Notes under the pieces: model-generated
Seen by the model: the letters and a program-made list of their open reading frames with translations, nothing else
Told to the model about the DNA's origin: nothing
The model's database searches: none
Position numbers and translations under genes: made by a program
In this document: one piece after another, positions 47,752 through 56,925 of the stretch
Position numbering within the stretch: position 1 is the stretch's first letter
Layout: each line of letters opens with the position of its first letter
NCBI RefSeq assembly: GCF_963677875.1
Contig: NZ_OY782562.1
Coordinates: 186,001 to 250,000 of the forward strand
Reading direction: 5' to 3'
Source: Thiomicrorhabdus sp.
Lineage (GTDB): Bacteria; Pseudomonadota; Gammaproteobacteria; Thiomicrospirales; Thiomicrospiraceae
Length of the DNA: 64,000 nt

Positions 47752-48639
47752 TCAAACTCCGTAAACACCGGTGGAAAGATAACGATCGCCTCGATCGCAG
47801 ATAACCGTCACAATCAACGCATCTTCGATTTCATTGGCCAGTTTCAGTGCGGCGGCAACCGCACCGCCGGACGAAACCCCGCCAAAAATACCTTCGATTC
47901 TGGCCAGATCTCGCATGGTGGACTCCGCCAGTTGCTGAGACATATCAATGATACGATCCACCCGAGTGGATTGATAAATTTTAGGCATATATTCGGCAGG
48001 CCAACGGCGAATTCCCGGGATGGAGGCACCGGCTTCGGGCTGAACACCGACAATCTGCACTTGCGGGTTCTGCTCTTTCAAATACATTGAAGTTCCCATA
48101 ATGGTTCCGGTCGTTCCCATGGCACTGACAAAATGGGTTACTTTGCCTTCCGTATCGCGCCATATTTCCGGCCCGGTCGAGTGGTAATGCGCCAGAGGAT
48201 TATCCGGATTAGCAAATTGATCCAGCATCACGCCCTTACCTTCGGAAACCATGCGATTTGCCAGATCGCGAGCGCCTTCCATGCCTTCCTGCTTATTGAC
48301 GGTAATCAGCTCCGCGCCATAGGCGGCCATTGCCGCCTTGCGTTCCATGCTCATGTTGTCGGGCATGATCAGCTGCATTTTATAACCTTTCATCGCCGCC
48401 GCCATGGCCAGCGCAATTCCGGTATTCCCACTGGTTGCCTCGATCAGCGTATCACCGGGTGCAATTTCCCCTCGCGCTTCGGCCTGGTTGATCATATAGA
48501 GCGCCGGACGATCCTTAACCGATCCCGCCGGATTGTTTCCTTCCAGTTTGACCAGCACCTGACTACCGGTTGTTACCATTCTTTGTAATTTGACCAGAGG
48601 CGTATTCCCAACGCACTCCATGAGAGTCAATCCAGCCAT
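47752..48639 (-). CDS. cysM: Cysteine synthase B
   Basis: CysM is the PLP enzyme that makes cysteine from O-acetylserine with sulfide, or S-sulfocysteine with thiosulfate. The sequence tracks E. coli CysM closely: ECVGNTPLVKLQRM, the PLP lysine in NNPAGSVKDRPALYM, IEATSGNTGIALAMAAAMKGY, HFVSAMGTTGTIMG and GIFGGVSSGGAVAAAL. I use the ATG at 48637-48639 (295 residues), with GGAAA upstream; the open frame runs on to 48702, overlapping the upstream gene's stop. A thiosulfate-capable synthase would suit a sulfur oxidiser, but this is inference. Confidence 0.94.
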   Translation of the reverse strand: MAGLTLMECVGNTPLVKLQRMVTTGSQVLVKLEGNNPAGSVKDRPALYMINQAEARGEIAPGDTLIEATSGNTGIALAMAAAMKGYKMQLIMPDNMSMERKAAMAAYGAELITVNKQEGMEGARDLANRMVSEGKGVMLDQFANPDNPLAHYHSTGPEIWRDTEGKVTHFVSAMGTTGTIMGTSMYLKEQNPQVQIVGVQPEAGASIPGIRRWPAEYMPKIYQSTRVDRIIDMSQQLAESTMRDLARIEGIFGGVSSGGAVAAALKLANEIEDALIVTVICDRGDRYLSTGVYGV

Positions 48640-48701
48640 GATGTTTTCCATTATCCATAATTCAAAAAACACTGAGTCCGAGTTTAGCGCAGTAAGCGGC
48701 A

Positions 48702-49631
48702 TTAAAAATGCAAACTTATCGCAAATCCCGTTGCCAGCAATAAGGGCGTCGATACCGCCAGTGCAACATTCAACGCCAATGCGGGCATCATCTGCGTGAC
48801 GTTCATCTCATCCTGCCAAGTACGCAAGGCATTCAGCAACAGCACGGAAAGCAGAAAAACCGGAGCCAGAAGCAACACCTGCCATCCCGATTGCCATTGA
48901 TAAATCACCCCTACAACGGGAAGCAGAGACATCAATAGAAACACTTTAAAAATCTGCAATCCCTTATCGGTACCCAAATGCATTAGCACATTGTAACGAC
49001 CCACTTGACGATCTGCCAGTCGATCGGGGAATTGATTCAGCAAAAGCAGGTTATTCACTTGGAAAAACACCGTCAGCGAGAGCCAGAAAGCCGTCCAGGA
49101 GAGGCTTCCCTGCAGAACCCAAGCCATGCCAAGTAACATAATCGGCCCGAATGCCAGTCCCGGAGAAATCAGGCATAACCAAGGTTTTCGAGTCAAAAAA
49201 CGGGTATAACTCAAAATCAGCCCGATCCCGAGCAATCCGAAAACAACAAGATAAAAATTCAAATACGGCCACAAAAAAAATGCCAACACCACCACCAAAG
49301 CAACGGCTGTCCACCCGAACCATTTCACGGTCTCCGCGGCATGCGGATAATTTTGCAGACTTTTACTCCCGCCGCTGAATGGCGTTGAGACGGTAATCGA
49401 ATCCAGTCCCGACCGAAAATCCTCATACTCATTCAACCAGTTTACGGCCGCATGCGCGGACAGAGCCATCACCATCAACAGCGCATACAGCTGCCAATCA
49501 GAAGCCGCAGCCGACGGCAGACTGAATGCCAAAAGCGCCAAACCTACACTCAATAACAGAAACGAAGGCCGGGCCGCACCCCAGACGGCTCTAGCATGCA
49601 GCGCTCTCGATGGATTACTTTCATTTTTCAT
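48702..49631 (-). CDS. UbiA-family prenyltransferase (MenA-like)
   Basis: Integral-membrane aromatic prenyltransferase, 309 residues with 8-9 helices. The first Asp-rich motif is NWLNEYEDFRSGLDSI and the second is LLLNQFPDRLADRQVGRYN. Both match the NxxxDxxxG/DxxxDxxxG diphosphate-binding pattern, and the first (with GLDS) resembles MenA, which prenylates dihydroxynaphthoate. No other menaquinone gene is near, so the acceptor is uncertain. It is the first gene of the packed minus-strand unit that runs down to 42050. Confidence 0.85.
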   Translation of the reverse strand: MKNESNPSRALHARAVWGAARPSFLLLSVGLALLAFSLPSAAASDWQLYALLMVMALSAHAAVNWLNEYEDFRSGLDSITVSTPFSGGSKSLQNYPHAAETVKWFGWTAVALVVVLAFFLWPYLNFYLVVFGLLGIGLILSYTRFLTRKPWLCLISPGLAFGPIMLLGMAWVLQGSLSWTAFWLSLTVFFQVNNLLLLNQFPDRLADRQVGRYNVLMHLGTDKGLQIFKVFLLMSLLPVVGVIYQWQSGWQVLLLAPVFLLSVLLLNALRTWQDEMNVTQMMPALALNVALAVSTPLLLATGFAISLHF

Positions 49632-49677
49632 TTTCTTTGCCTGATCAAACAGTTAACGGGAAATAAGTAAATTGCAC

Positions 49678-49703
49678 TAAAGATTCTCTGTTTCGGCCGA
49701 CAC
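49678..49703 (+). promoter_or_regulatory. Candidate sigma-28 promoter of the chemoreceptor gene
   Basis: TAAAGATT (49678-49685), 10 nt and GCCGACAC (49696-49703) resemble the flagellar promoter consensus. They have the same one-base-short spacing as the cheV candidate. It lies about 135 nt upstream of the receptor ATG. Confidence 0.4.
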
Positions 49704-49836
49704 AATAACCGACGACTTTATGATCGATTAACAACTCGAAAGCACTGAGCGGCTTCCTTGAAATATATATGGTTGAAAACGAAATTAGAAGCTTTTAGCA
49801 AAAGTTCATCGCTTCTATCACACAGGTATTGGTTTA

Positions 49837-52275
49837 ATGTTTGCGAATCTCTCACTTAAATACAAAATTTTTATTACCGCCGTTGGAATCGGCCTGACGG
49901 TAGCAATCTTTGAAGGCGCCACCAGCTATTTCAGCAATGTGGTACCCGTTAAAGAGCGCATCGATAAACAGATGATTCAAAAAATGGATAGCCTCATCCG
50001 CTCGGAAATCGACTTTAAGGTTCAGGCGGGCATTATCGGTTCAAGTGCCGTCTCAATGGAAAGCAAAGTCATTGAAGCGCTTCAGGTTGAAGACCGTGAA
50101 GACCTTATTCCGCTTATTTCCGGCATTCGCGATCACTACGCCAAGCAAACCGATTACAAAAACATCGGTACTCAGATTATCACGGCGGACGGCCGCTCAC
50201 TGATCAAATCCTGGGCTCCTGAAAGCTGGGGACAGGACTTGACCAACAGCCCGCTGATTCAGAGAGCAATGCAAGAAAAACACGCCTTCGGTGCGCTGGC
50301 AATCGGAGATCAAGGCGTGAGTGTCGTTGCCGTTTCGCCGATTTTCGATCATGCCGACAAGGATGCCTTTCTTGGTATGGTTTCTTTCAAACAAGGCTTG
50401 AAATCGGTTGTCAAAGACGTCAAAAAAACCATCAACGGCGACTGGATTCTACTCATCGATCGCAATTACATCAAAGACACCTATGGCACAATGCCGGTAC
50501 TGGACGATAACACACCGATCGGTTCCCACTATATCCTGGCCAATAACCACTGGTTTGCGCCCGATGCGGTAAGTGCCCTGCAAAGCAGTTTTCAGGAGAC
50601 TCCCGGTGAAGAAACCTCAATCACTCTGCACGATCACCAAGTTCAGGTGAACATTCCGGCTTTTGACGAAAACAACCGAATCATGGGGCGACATGTTTTT
50701 CTGCTCGACAACAGTGAATACATGGAACCGATCGAACATGCCGAATACGCCGCCTGGGAGCAGCTGATCGTCCTTTCTCTGGGAATCATCATGCTCAGTC
50801 TGGTCATCGTCTATACGGTTATTCGCCAAGTCATTCGCCCGCTGGAAAGCATGCAGGAGCAAACGGCTGAAATTCTCAGCAGTGGTAATTTCAGTCTGCG
50901 GATACCTAATTCATCCAAAGACGAAGTCGGTCAGACGGCCCATGCGATCAACACCCTGCTCAGTCAAGTATCGGTTGCACTGGACGAAGCCAACGACAGT
51001 GTTGCCGCGATGGCAAAGGGAGATTTTACCCAATGTATTCGCGGTGAATATCAAGGTGATTTGCTCGCTTTGAAAACCGGTGTCAACCAAAGCATCGATA
51101 CCATCCAGAAAGTAATGAACGGCATTTCGCAAATGATGCAGGCACTGCGGGAAGGCGACTATCAGTTCCGCCTTTCTCTGCAAAGCGAGGGTGATTACGC
51201 ACGCATCATCTCGGATGCCCAGCATGCAATCGAAAAAACCGATGCGGTTATTTCCGACATCAACCGCGTGATGACCGATATGCAAAGCGGCCACTTCCAG
51301 TCTCGCGTCGAAACCCCGGCCAACGGCCAGCTGGAACAACTCAAAGAACGAATCAATCTCTCGCTGGAATCTTTGAACAATGCCATGAACGACATCATTC
51401 ATGTCGTCAGCGCTCAAAGTGAAGGCAATTTGACTACCATCATCGACAACGACTATCAGGGCGATTTAGCCACACTGAAAGAAGTCATCAATCAGTCCGC
51501 AGCCACATTGGCGGAAAGCATCGGCGTGGCCGTCAATGCCGCCAACAGTGTGCAACACGAGGCAAACGACCTCGCCAAAGACGCTAACGATTTAAGCGGC
51601 CGGATTCAGGAACAGGCCGCCGCGATTGAAGAAACCTCAGCAACCATGGAAGAGATGAACTCCGCCGTGCAAAATAATACCGAAAACGCCCACCGGGCTT
51701 CACAGGTAGTCGAACAGGTACAACAGGAAACCCAGCAGGCTGACCAGGTCATGCGCCGTACGATTGAAGCCATGACCGGCATTCACGAATCAAGCAACGA
51801 AATCGCCGATATCGTAACCCTGATCGACAGCATTGCCTTCCAGACCAACCTGCTGGCCTTGAACGCCGCCGTCGAAGCCGCGCGAGCCGGTGAACACGGC
51901 CGCGGTTTTGCCGTCGTAGCCGGTGAAGTTCGAGCGCTGGCACAGAAATCCGCAGAGGCGGCGAAAGAGATCAAATCGCTGATCGACGCAAATGTGGAAC
52001 GCATCGGTCAAGGTACAGCTCTGGTGGATCAGTCCGGTCAAGTCATGCAGCAAATCGCCGCATCGATTTCCGAAGTCACCCGCATGATTCAGCAAATCAG
52101 CCACGCGTCATCGGAACAGGCCGAGGGCGTCAGCCAAGTCTATCAGGCAATCAGCGATATCGATTCGACCACACAGCAAAACTCTGCCGTCGTCGAACGA
52201 ACTTCGGCATCAGCAGCGAAAATGAATCATCAGGCTTCCGAACTCAGTCTGAATATGGCTCATTTCAAAACTTGA
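49837..52275 (+). CDS. Methyl-accepting chemotaxis protein with several HAMP-like modules
   Basis: Transmembrane chemoreceptor, 812 residues. TM1 is at about 9-27, followed by a periplasmic sensor of ~275 residues that looks like a dCache/large Cache domain ([37 protein letters not shown]). TM2 is at about 308-330, then a classic HAMP ([23 protein letters not shown]). Three or four further HAMP-like repeats (each with GDF/GDY/GHF/GNL and a following helix) run to ~residue 580. The signalling hairpin has the tip [35 protein letters not shown]. There is no CheR/CheB C-terminal pentapeptide. The ligand is unknown; TADGRSL-type sensors bind small organic ligands. Confidence 0.95.
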   Translation: MFANLSLKYKIFITAVGIGLTVAIFEGATSYFSNVVPVKERIDKQMIQKMDSLIRSEIDFKVQAGIIGSSAVSMESKVIEALQVEDREDLIPLISGIRDHYAKQTDYKNIGTQIITADGRSLIKSWAPESWGQDLTNSPLIQRAMQEKHAFGALAIGDQGVSVVAVSPIFDHADKDAFLGMVSFKQGLKSVVKDVKKTINGDWILLIDRNYIKDTYGTMPVLDDNTPIGSHYILANNHWFAPDAVSALQSSFQETPGEETSITLHDHQVQVNIPAFDENNRIMGRHVFLLDNSEYMEPIEHAEYAAWEQLIVLSLGIIMLSLVIVYTVIRQVIRPLESMQEQTAEILSSGNFSLRIPNSSKDEVGQTAHAINTLLSQVSVALDEANDSVAAMAKGDFTQCIRGEYQGDLLALKTGVNQSIDTIQKVMNGISQMMQALREGDYQFRLSLQSEGDYARIISDAQHAIEKTDAVISDINRVMTDMQSGHFQSRVETPANGQLEQLKERINLSLESLNNAMNDIIHVVSAQSEGNLTTIIDNDYQGDLATLKEVINQSAATLAESIGVAVNAANSVQHEANDLAKDANDLSGRIQEQAAAIEETSATMEEMNSAVQNNTENAHRASQVVEQVQQETQQADQVMRRTIEAMTGIHESSNEIADIVTLIDSIAFQTNLLALNAAVEAARAGEHGRGFAVVAGEVRALAQKSAEAAKEIKSLIDANVERIGQGTALVDQSGQVMQQIAASISEVTRMIQQISHASSEQAEGVSQVYQAISDIDSTTQQNSAVVERTSASAAKMNHQASELSLNMAHFKT

Positions 52276-52319
52276 CGGAGCCTTCCGCAAGCACTCCGAA
52301 AATCGATCGATTTAAAAAA

Positions 52320-52344
52320 GCGCTCTTGGCCTTAGTAAGAGCGC
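52320..52344 (+). terminator. Hairpin after the chemoreceptor gene
   Basis: GCGCTCTT (52320-52327) and AAGAGCGC (52337-52344) pair around 9 nt, 45 nt after the stop. The following sequence is only moderately T-rich, so it is a weak terminator candidate. Confidence 0.5.
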
Positions 52345-52390
52345 GCTTCCAATCTTGCCCGAAGCAAGTTTTGATTACCCAGATGTAAAA

Positions 52391-52489
52391 CGGCTCTTTC
52401 GGCTCTTTCGGCTCTTTCGGCTCTTTCGGCTCTTTCGGCTCTTTCGGCTCTTTCGGCTCTTTCGGCTCTTTCGGCTCTTTCGGCTCTTT
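52391..52489. repeat. Tandem repeat, 11 exact copies of a 9-bp unit
   Basis: Eleven perfect consecutive copies of CGGCTCTTT (99 bp) lie between the convergent chemoreceptor and 52531-53382 genes. The unit is a multiple of three, so every frame on both strands stays open and gives low-complexity tripeptide repeats (for example Lys-Glu-Pro on the minus strand from a GTG at 52495). I see no evidence that it is translated. It has the form of a slippage-prone minisatellite. Confidence 0.95.
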
Positions 52490-52530
52490 CCCCACTTCCC
52501 CTTCTTTCCCTTAAAAAGCGACAAAAGAAT

Positions 52531-53382
52531 TCACCCTTTTTTATAGCCATCCAATCGCTTGTTCCACCCTTTCAGCCACTGGCGTTCAATCTGTTTGTTT
52601 TCCGCCAGCCGGACTCTCAATGCCAAGCGGGCTTTCGCTGCAGAAATGAACTCATCCAGCAGTTGCTCTTCACTCATGCCCTCGTGCCACAACATGCTTC
52701 TAAAAACCTGAATCAACCCCCAGCCTTCCCCCTGATAACGTTCCTGCGGAGAGTCTCCCAACCCTTTGAAATTAAAGTAATCCACCATAGCCAGAAAACC
52801 GAGTTGAAAACGAATGAACGAGTCAGACTTTTGTCGAATGTCATCCCGTTCAGTCAGCGGTATTTCGGCAAGCGCCTGTTGCCATTTTGTCCAGAATCGT
52901 TGCAGGATGAATTCAGTTTGCCACGCCATGGACTCCATCAGCCATTGACGAAAGTTCTCGCCGGCAGCGGAATTCGACCAGACAAGAAACGTCTCTCTAT
53001 TCGCCCAGGGAGCCGACTGTCCAAGATATCGTTTGATTTCCAGCGGGGCCGAATAGCGCTGACTGACATAAGCAAGCATTTGAGGAAAGGTTTCTTCAAA
53101 GGATGGATTTACCCCCTTCGGAAACCAGATAAAATGTCCAATCCCCAAAGACGGAAAAGGTTCTTTCTCAGACCAGTACAGAAGATACGCTTCCTGACCG
53201 GCACATTCATTCAAATAAATACGCCGGCTCAGAGCCGCGATCCATGCGGTTGGAAAAGTCGGGTTGCCGATCGTATCGTGCCCACTTTCCGCCCGTGCCA
53301 TCGAAGCGGCAAGTGCAGGCTGCGAAAAAGCCGCCGTCATGCAACCGAATAAGCCGTTGAGGATAAAAGATCGACGTTTCAC
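52531..53382 (-). CDS. Secreted protein with lysozyme-like (GH24-like) motif, uncharacterised
   Basis: The 283-residue protein starts MKRRSFILNG with a signal peptide (about 1-26, ending PALAAS; the two Arg could make it Tat-type). The segment around Glu59 (NECAGQEAYLLYW) followed by SLGIGHFIWFP (78-88) resembles the Glu ... TIGIGH catalytic segment of T4-type lysozymes, with four more residues between. The rest is helical and rich in Trp and Phe, and ends RLAENKQIERQWLKGWNKRLDGY. A muramidase-like fold in the periplasm is my inference; no hydrolase has been shown. It lies 18 nt after the GST-like gene on the same strand. Confidence 0.75.
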   Translation of the reverse strand: MKRRSFILNGLFGCMTAAFSQPALAASMARAESGHDTIGNPTFPTAWIAALSRRIYLNECAGQEAYLLYWSEKEPFPSLGIGHFIWFPKGVNPSFEETFPQMLAYVSQRYSAPLEIKRYLGQSAPWANRETFLVWSNSAAGENFRQWLMESMAWQTEFILQRFWTKWQQALAEIPLTERDDIRQKSDSFIRFQLGFLAMVDYFNFKGLGDSPQERYQGEGWGLIQVFRSMLWHEGMSEEQLLDEFISAAKARLALRVRLAENKQIERQWLKGWNKRLDGYKKG

Positions 53383-53400
53383 TGCCTTAGCCGCAAGAAG

Positions 53401-54066
53401 TCACTCATCGTTCAATTTGCTCGCCAGAACACCATCCATCTTCACCACCATCATACGATACATCGCCATTAAATCGGGAACCACTGACTCCCGAACGGCC
53501 GACATTGCCAGAAGCGCTTTCGACCATTGCTGCATTTTAGGCAGAGATTCAAGTAAATCAACTCCGGTTAATTGCTTGATAAAATCCAAGCGCATGAACA
53601 AGGGCGCGATCGTCGTATCAATCAGGTGCAGCTGCTCTCCTGCAAAATAATCACCACCGCTATGCACGCCTTCAAGGCGCGTTAATTTGCCCTTGACCGC
53701 CAACTGTTTCTCGATAAATTCCTCTTCACTCTGTGCCGTAACCATGCCATGAGAAGCAAAGATAATGTCGCTGCTGAAACTCATCCAGGCACGATGCTTG
53801 GCTTTGATCAGCGGATCTTGCGGGTGCAGACTTGGCGGGGTAATTTCATCGACAAATTCCTGAATGACTGCTGATTCAAATAAAACTTCGCCATCGACCT
53901 TCAAGACCGGCACCTGACCTAAGGGAGAAATCGCTTTAAACCACTCCGGCGGTTCGTTCAGATCAATGTAAGTGATATCAAAATCAATTCCCTTATATTT
54001 CAATACGATAACCGCACGTTGTACAAAAGGACATAATTTGAAACTGATCAATTCTAACTTCGCCAT
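53401..54066 (-). CDS. Glutathione S-transferase family protein
   Basis: The 221-residue protein has an N-terminal thioredoxin-like domain (LELISFKLCPFVQRAVIVLKYKGIDFDITYIDL, about 3-35) with Cys-Pro in the active-site position. SPLGQVPVLKVDGEVLFESAVIQEFVDE contains the cis-Pro and Glu-Ser glutathione contacts. An all-helical C-terminal domain follows (IDTTIAPLFMRLDFI). It could be a GST or a stringent-starvation SspA-like protein; the CPF motif favours an Omega/Beta-like GST. It shares a strand with the following secreted-protein gene (18 nt gap). Confidence 0.9.
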   Translation of the reverse strand: MAKLELISFKLCPFVQRAVIVLKYKGIDFDITYIDLNEPPEWFKAISPLGQVPVLKVDGEVLFESAVIQEFVDEITPPSLHPQDPLIKAKHRAWMSFSSDIIFASHGMVTAQSEEEFIEKQLAVKGKLTRLEGVHSGGDYFAGEQLHLIDTTIAPLFMRLDFIKQLTGVDLLESLPKMQQWSKALLAMSAVRESVVPDLMAMYRMMVVKMDGVLASKLNDE

Positions 54067-54296
54067 GACAGACTCCGAATATTCAAACGAGATTTCATCT
54101 TACCGACTCCGTTGATAAGTGCAATGATCGATACACTTTTTTAAGGTTGTTTTGATCCCATGCCGCTAAAATCGCAAATTCACACTAAACCGAATGGATT
54201 CAAATACAATAAAAGCAACTTCACGCCGACTGAAGCATGGAGTCGATAAACCGGGTTCCACACAGCCTCCCTTCCCTGATACAAAGAGTTTCCGAT

Positions 54297-56123
54297 ATGT
54301 TCGCCTTTTTCGAAAAATTGATTAACCCCTTTCCTTCAGAACCTTCGGGGCGACCTCCGGCCAGTTTATTCGCTTTTTGCTGGCATTACACCAGAGGTAT
54401 CTGGCCTTATCTGGCGGTTTTATCGATTCTGGTCGCCATCGTTTCCGTGCTGGAAATCATGTTGTTCGGTTTTCTCGGCAACATTATCGACTGGCTCTCT
54501 TCGGTAGAAAAAGCCACTTTTCTGGAACAGCAAAGCAGCACCCTCTGGTGGATGGGAATCGTCATTCTGCTTTTGATCCCCGGCGTTTCCGCTTTGCATG
54601 CGCTGCTGTTACACCAAAGTATTATGGGGGCTTACCCGACACGGATTCGCTGGCTAGGGCATCGTTATCTTCTCGGGCAAAGTTACGCATTCTATCAGGA
54701 CGAATTTGCCGGACGCATTGCCACAAAACTTCTGCAAAGTGCCAATGCTGTCCGTGAAACGGTTATCAAACTGCTGGATGTGATGATCTATGTTGGTGTT
54801 TACTTTATTGGAGCCCTGATTCTGGTTGCCTCTTTTGAGATCACGATTGCCGTGCCCTTTCTTGTCTGGCTGGCATTTTACATCCTTCTGCTGCGTCTGA
54901 TGCTGCCACGCCTCGGGACTGCGGCTAAGAAAATGGCGGATAAAAATTCGGTTATGACCGGACGGATCGTCGACAGCTATACCAATATTATGACCGTCAA
55001 ACTTTTTGCTCACGCCGGCCGTGAAGAAATCTATGGCAAAGATGCCATGCAAGGAATGCTGTCCGCCTTCCAGAACATGATGCGTCAATCGACCCTTCTG
55101 GAGGTCACTCTTAATCTTCTTAACGCACTCCTGCTGTTCAGTGTCGGCTTTGCTGCCATCTGGGCCTGGTTAAACGATACCGCATCCGTCGGCGCCGCTG
55201 CCGTCAGCATCGGGCTGGTACTGCGTCTGACCGGTATGTCGCATTGGATCATGTGGGAAATGTCGGCTCTGTTCCAGAATATCGGCATGGTGCGTGACGG
55301 TATGAGCGTCCTTTCACATGAGCAAAACGTTCGAGATCAAACGGATGCGCCAAATCTTCAGATCACTAAAGGTGAAGTGGAACTGGACAAAATCACCTTT
55401 CATTACGGAAAAGGCAGTGGTGTCATAGAAAAACTTTCTCTTAAAATTCGTCCTGGTGAAAAAGTCGGTCTGGTCGGTCACTCCGGATCCGGGAAAACCA
55501 CTTTGATGAATTTGCTGTTGCGCCTGTATGATCTGGAAGACGGCGCCATACTGATCGACGGCCAAAACATCGCGGAAGTCCGGCAAGACAGCCTGCGCAG
55601 TCATATCGGTGTTGTCACCCAAGACAGTTCACTTCTGCACCGTTCGGTTGCGGAAAACATTGCTTACGGATGCAGCAATGCAAACATGGATGACATCGTC
55701 AAAGCAGCCAAACGCGCCAATGCACACGAATTTATTCTCGAACTGGAAGATAAAAACGGACAAAAAGGTTATGAAGCTCAGGTCGGAGAACGCGGCGTAA
55801 AACTCTCCGGCGGGCAGCGTCAGCGCATTTCAATCGCCAGAATGTTCCTGAAAAATGCCCCGATTTTGATTCTCGACGAAGCAACATCCGCATTGGACTC
55901 TGAAGTGGAATCGGCCATTCAGGAACATCTTTACGATCTGATGCAGGGTAAAACCGTTATCAGCATCGCCCATCGCCTTTCCACGATCGCTGCCATGGAT
56001 CGCTTGGTAGTGTTGGAAAAAGGAGCCATTAAAGAACAGGGAACGCACGATGAATTGATCCATTGCAATGGTATCTATGCCAATTTATGGAAACACCAGT
56101 CAGGCGGCTTTATTGCCGAATAA
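54297..56123 (+). CDS. ABC exporter, fused membrane and ATPase domains
   Basis: Type IV (MsbA/MdlB-like) ABC half-exporter. I choose the ATG at 54297 (608 residues, start MFAFFEKLINPFPSEPS), which has AAAGAG upstream; the open frame extends 20 codons to 54237. The membrane domain has five or six helices (about 30-320). The ATPase has GHSGSGKTTLMNLLLRLYD (Walker A), a Q-loop at VTQDSS, KLSGGQRQRISIARMF (signature), ILILDEATSALDSE (Walker B) and SIAHRLSTI (H-loop). Substrate unknown; lipid or drug export are the family options. It is a single gene, probably acting as a homodimer. Confidence 0.94.
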   Translation: MFAFFEKLINPFPSEPSGRPPASLFAFCWHYTRGIWPYLAVLSILVAIVSVLEIMLFGFLGNIIDWLSSVEKATFLEQQSSTLWWMGIVILLLIPGVSALHALLLHQSIMGAYPTRIRWLGHRYLLGQSYAFYQDEFAGRIATKLLQSANAVRETVIKLLDVMIYVGVYFIGALILVASFEITIAVPFLVWLAFYILLLRLMLPRLGTAAKKMADKNSVMTGRIVDSYTNIMTVKLFAHAGREEIYGKDAMQGMLSAFQNMMRQSTLLEVTLNLLNALLLFSVGFAAIWAWLNDTASVGAAAVSIGLVLRLTGMSHWIMWEMSALFQNIGMVRDGMSVLSHEQNVRDQTDAPNLQITKGEVELDKITFHYGKGSGVIEKLSLKIRPGEKVGLVGHSGSGKTTLMNLLLRLYDLEDGAILIDGQNIAEVRQDSLRSHIGVVTQDSSLLHRSVAENIAYGCSNANMDDIVKAAKRANAHEFILELEDKNGQKGYEAQVGERGVKLSGGQRQRISIARMFLKNAPILILDEATSALDSEVESAIQEHLYDLMQGKTVISIAHRLSTIAAMDRLVVLEKGAIKEQGTHDELIHCNGIYANLWKHQSGGFIAE

Positions 56124-56145
56124 TGACAAGAAAAGAGAACGCAAT

Positions 56146-56184
56146 CAAGACGAAAAAAACGAAAGCCCCGCATAAAGCGGGGCC
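56146..56184 (-). terminator. Rho-independent terminator of the tail-collar gene
   Basis: On the minus strand GCCCCG and CGGGGC (56165-56183) pair around 7 nt and are followed by TTTCGTTTTTTT. It ends the 56221-56559 gene and could also stop the ABC exporter transcript from the other side. Confidence 0.85.
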
Positions 56185-56220
56185 AAACGTTAAACATATA
56201 AACCGAAATACGGCAAAAGA

Positions 56221-56559
56221 TCAGTACGGAAAGTAGACTTCTTCCGTAGCAATAATGAATCTTACACCTCCCATTGATTTTTCCATTTCCCTCAAATCCG
56301 GCAACGCAAAAGTGGCTTTTTTATCACCGCCAAAAGTCCACTGAATGACCGAAAACAGGTTCCAGTACTTTACAGAAGAAAGTGGCAAAGGTAACAGCCT
56401 GCCGTCACAAAATTCATAGCCTTTCGGCGCTTCCGGACCCGCAAACAGCTTGATTTCACCCGCATAGGCTGTTGACGGCTTTTCATACGCCAGTGAAGGC
56501 GCTGAATTTGCAAAAGCAAGGATGGCAACCAAGAGTGCCAAAGATAATTTATTTCTCAT
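56221..56559 (-). CDS. Secreted phage-tail-collar domain protein
   Basis: The 112-residue protein has a Sec signal peptide (about 1-24, ending PSLAYE). It then has one tail-collar/microcystin-dependent-protein domain: GEIKLFAGPEAPKGYEFCDGRLLPL, LFSVIQWTFGGDKKATFALPDLR and GGVRFIIA. In phages this domain is part of the tail fibre. Stand-alone chromosomal copies usually lack a signal peptide and occur in gene pairs; here it is single and exported. No other phage gene is near. Function unknown. Confidence 0.85.
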   Translation of the reverse strand: MRNKLSLALLVAILAFANSAPSLAYEKPSTAYAGEIKLFAGPEAPKGYEFCDGRLLPLPLSSVKYWNLFSVIQWTFGGDKKATFALPDLREMEKSMGGVRFIIATEEVYFPY

Positions 56560-56925
56560 AATTTTTGTCCCATGTGTATGTATTCGAAAGAAAAATAGTC
56601 GTTAATATCGCTCATTTGCGGCTATTTCACCAAGATTCCCGAAGCGCCCTGATAAAACCGCTAAAAAAAGTATATATTAAGATTTAATACTTATTAAAAA
56701 AGATTTAAGACGTATTTTTTAAAATTCCATCTGACATACAGAGAATTATTCAAAACTTCAGGCCAGCGAGAGTAAACTCCATAAATTTTGAAACACAAAA
56801 ATCGGTGCGCAACGCACTTTGCTACATAGAATCGATAACGAAACCGTTCTTAAAATGAAAAAACAGTGATAAGCACCTCTAGAAAAAAGTCAGAAAAACA
56901 CTCTCTAAACTTCTCCTTGTCGAGG
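56560..56925. other. AT-rich intergenic region
   Basis: 366 nt between two minus-strand genes, markedly richer in A+T than its neighbours, with runs of A and T around 56670-56730. It must hold the promoter of the tail-collar gene and the transcript end of thpR. I see no gene, convincing terminator or repeat in it. Confidence 0.5.

Noticed and set aside
52391..52489. Possible CRISPR array
   Set aside because: Units are 9 bp, directly adjacent and identical, with no spacers and no cas genes nearby.
52265..52550. Three repeat-encoded open frames (Lys-Glu-Pro, Ala-Glu-Arg and Arg-Leu-Phe repeats)
   Set aside because: They exist only because the 9-bp repeat keeps every frame open; flanking parts show no coding features. 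Kept as a repeat, with the minus-strand GTG frame mentioned as a remote option.
56221..56559. Prophage remnant
   Set aside because: No integrase, structural, lysis or replication genes and no attachment-site repeats are visible within several kb.
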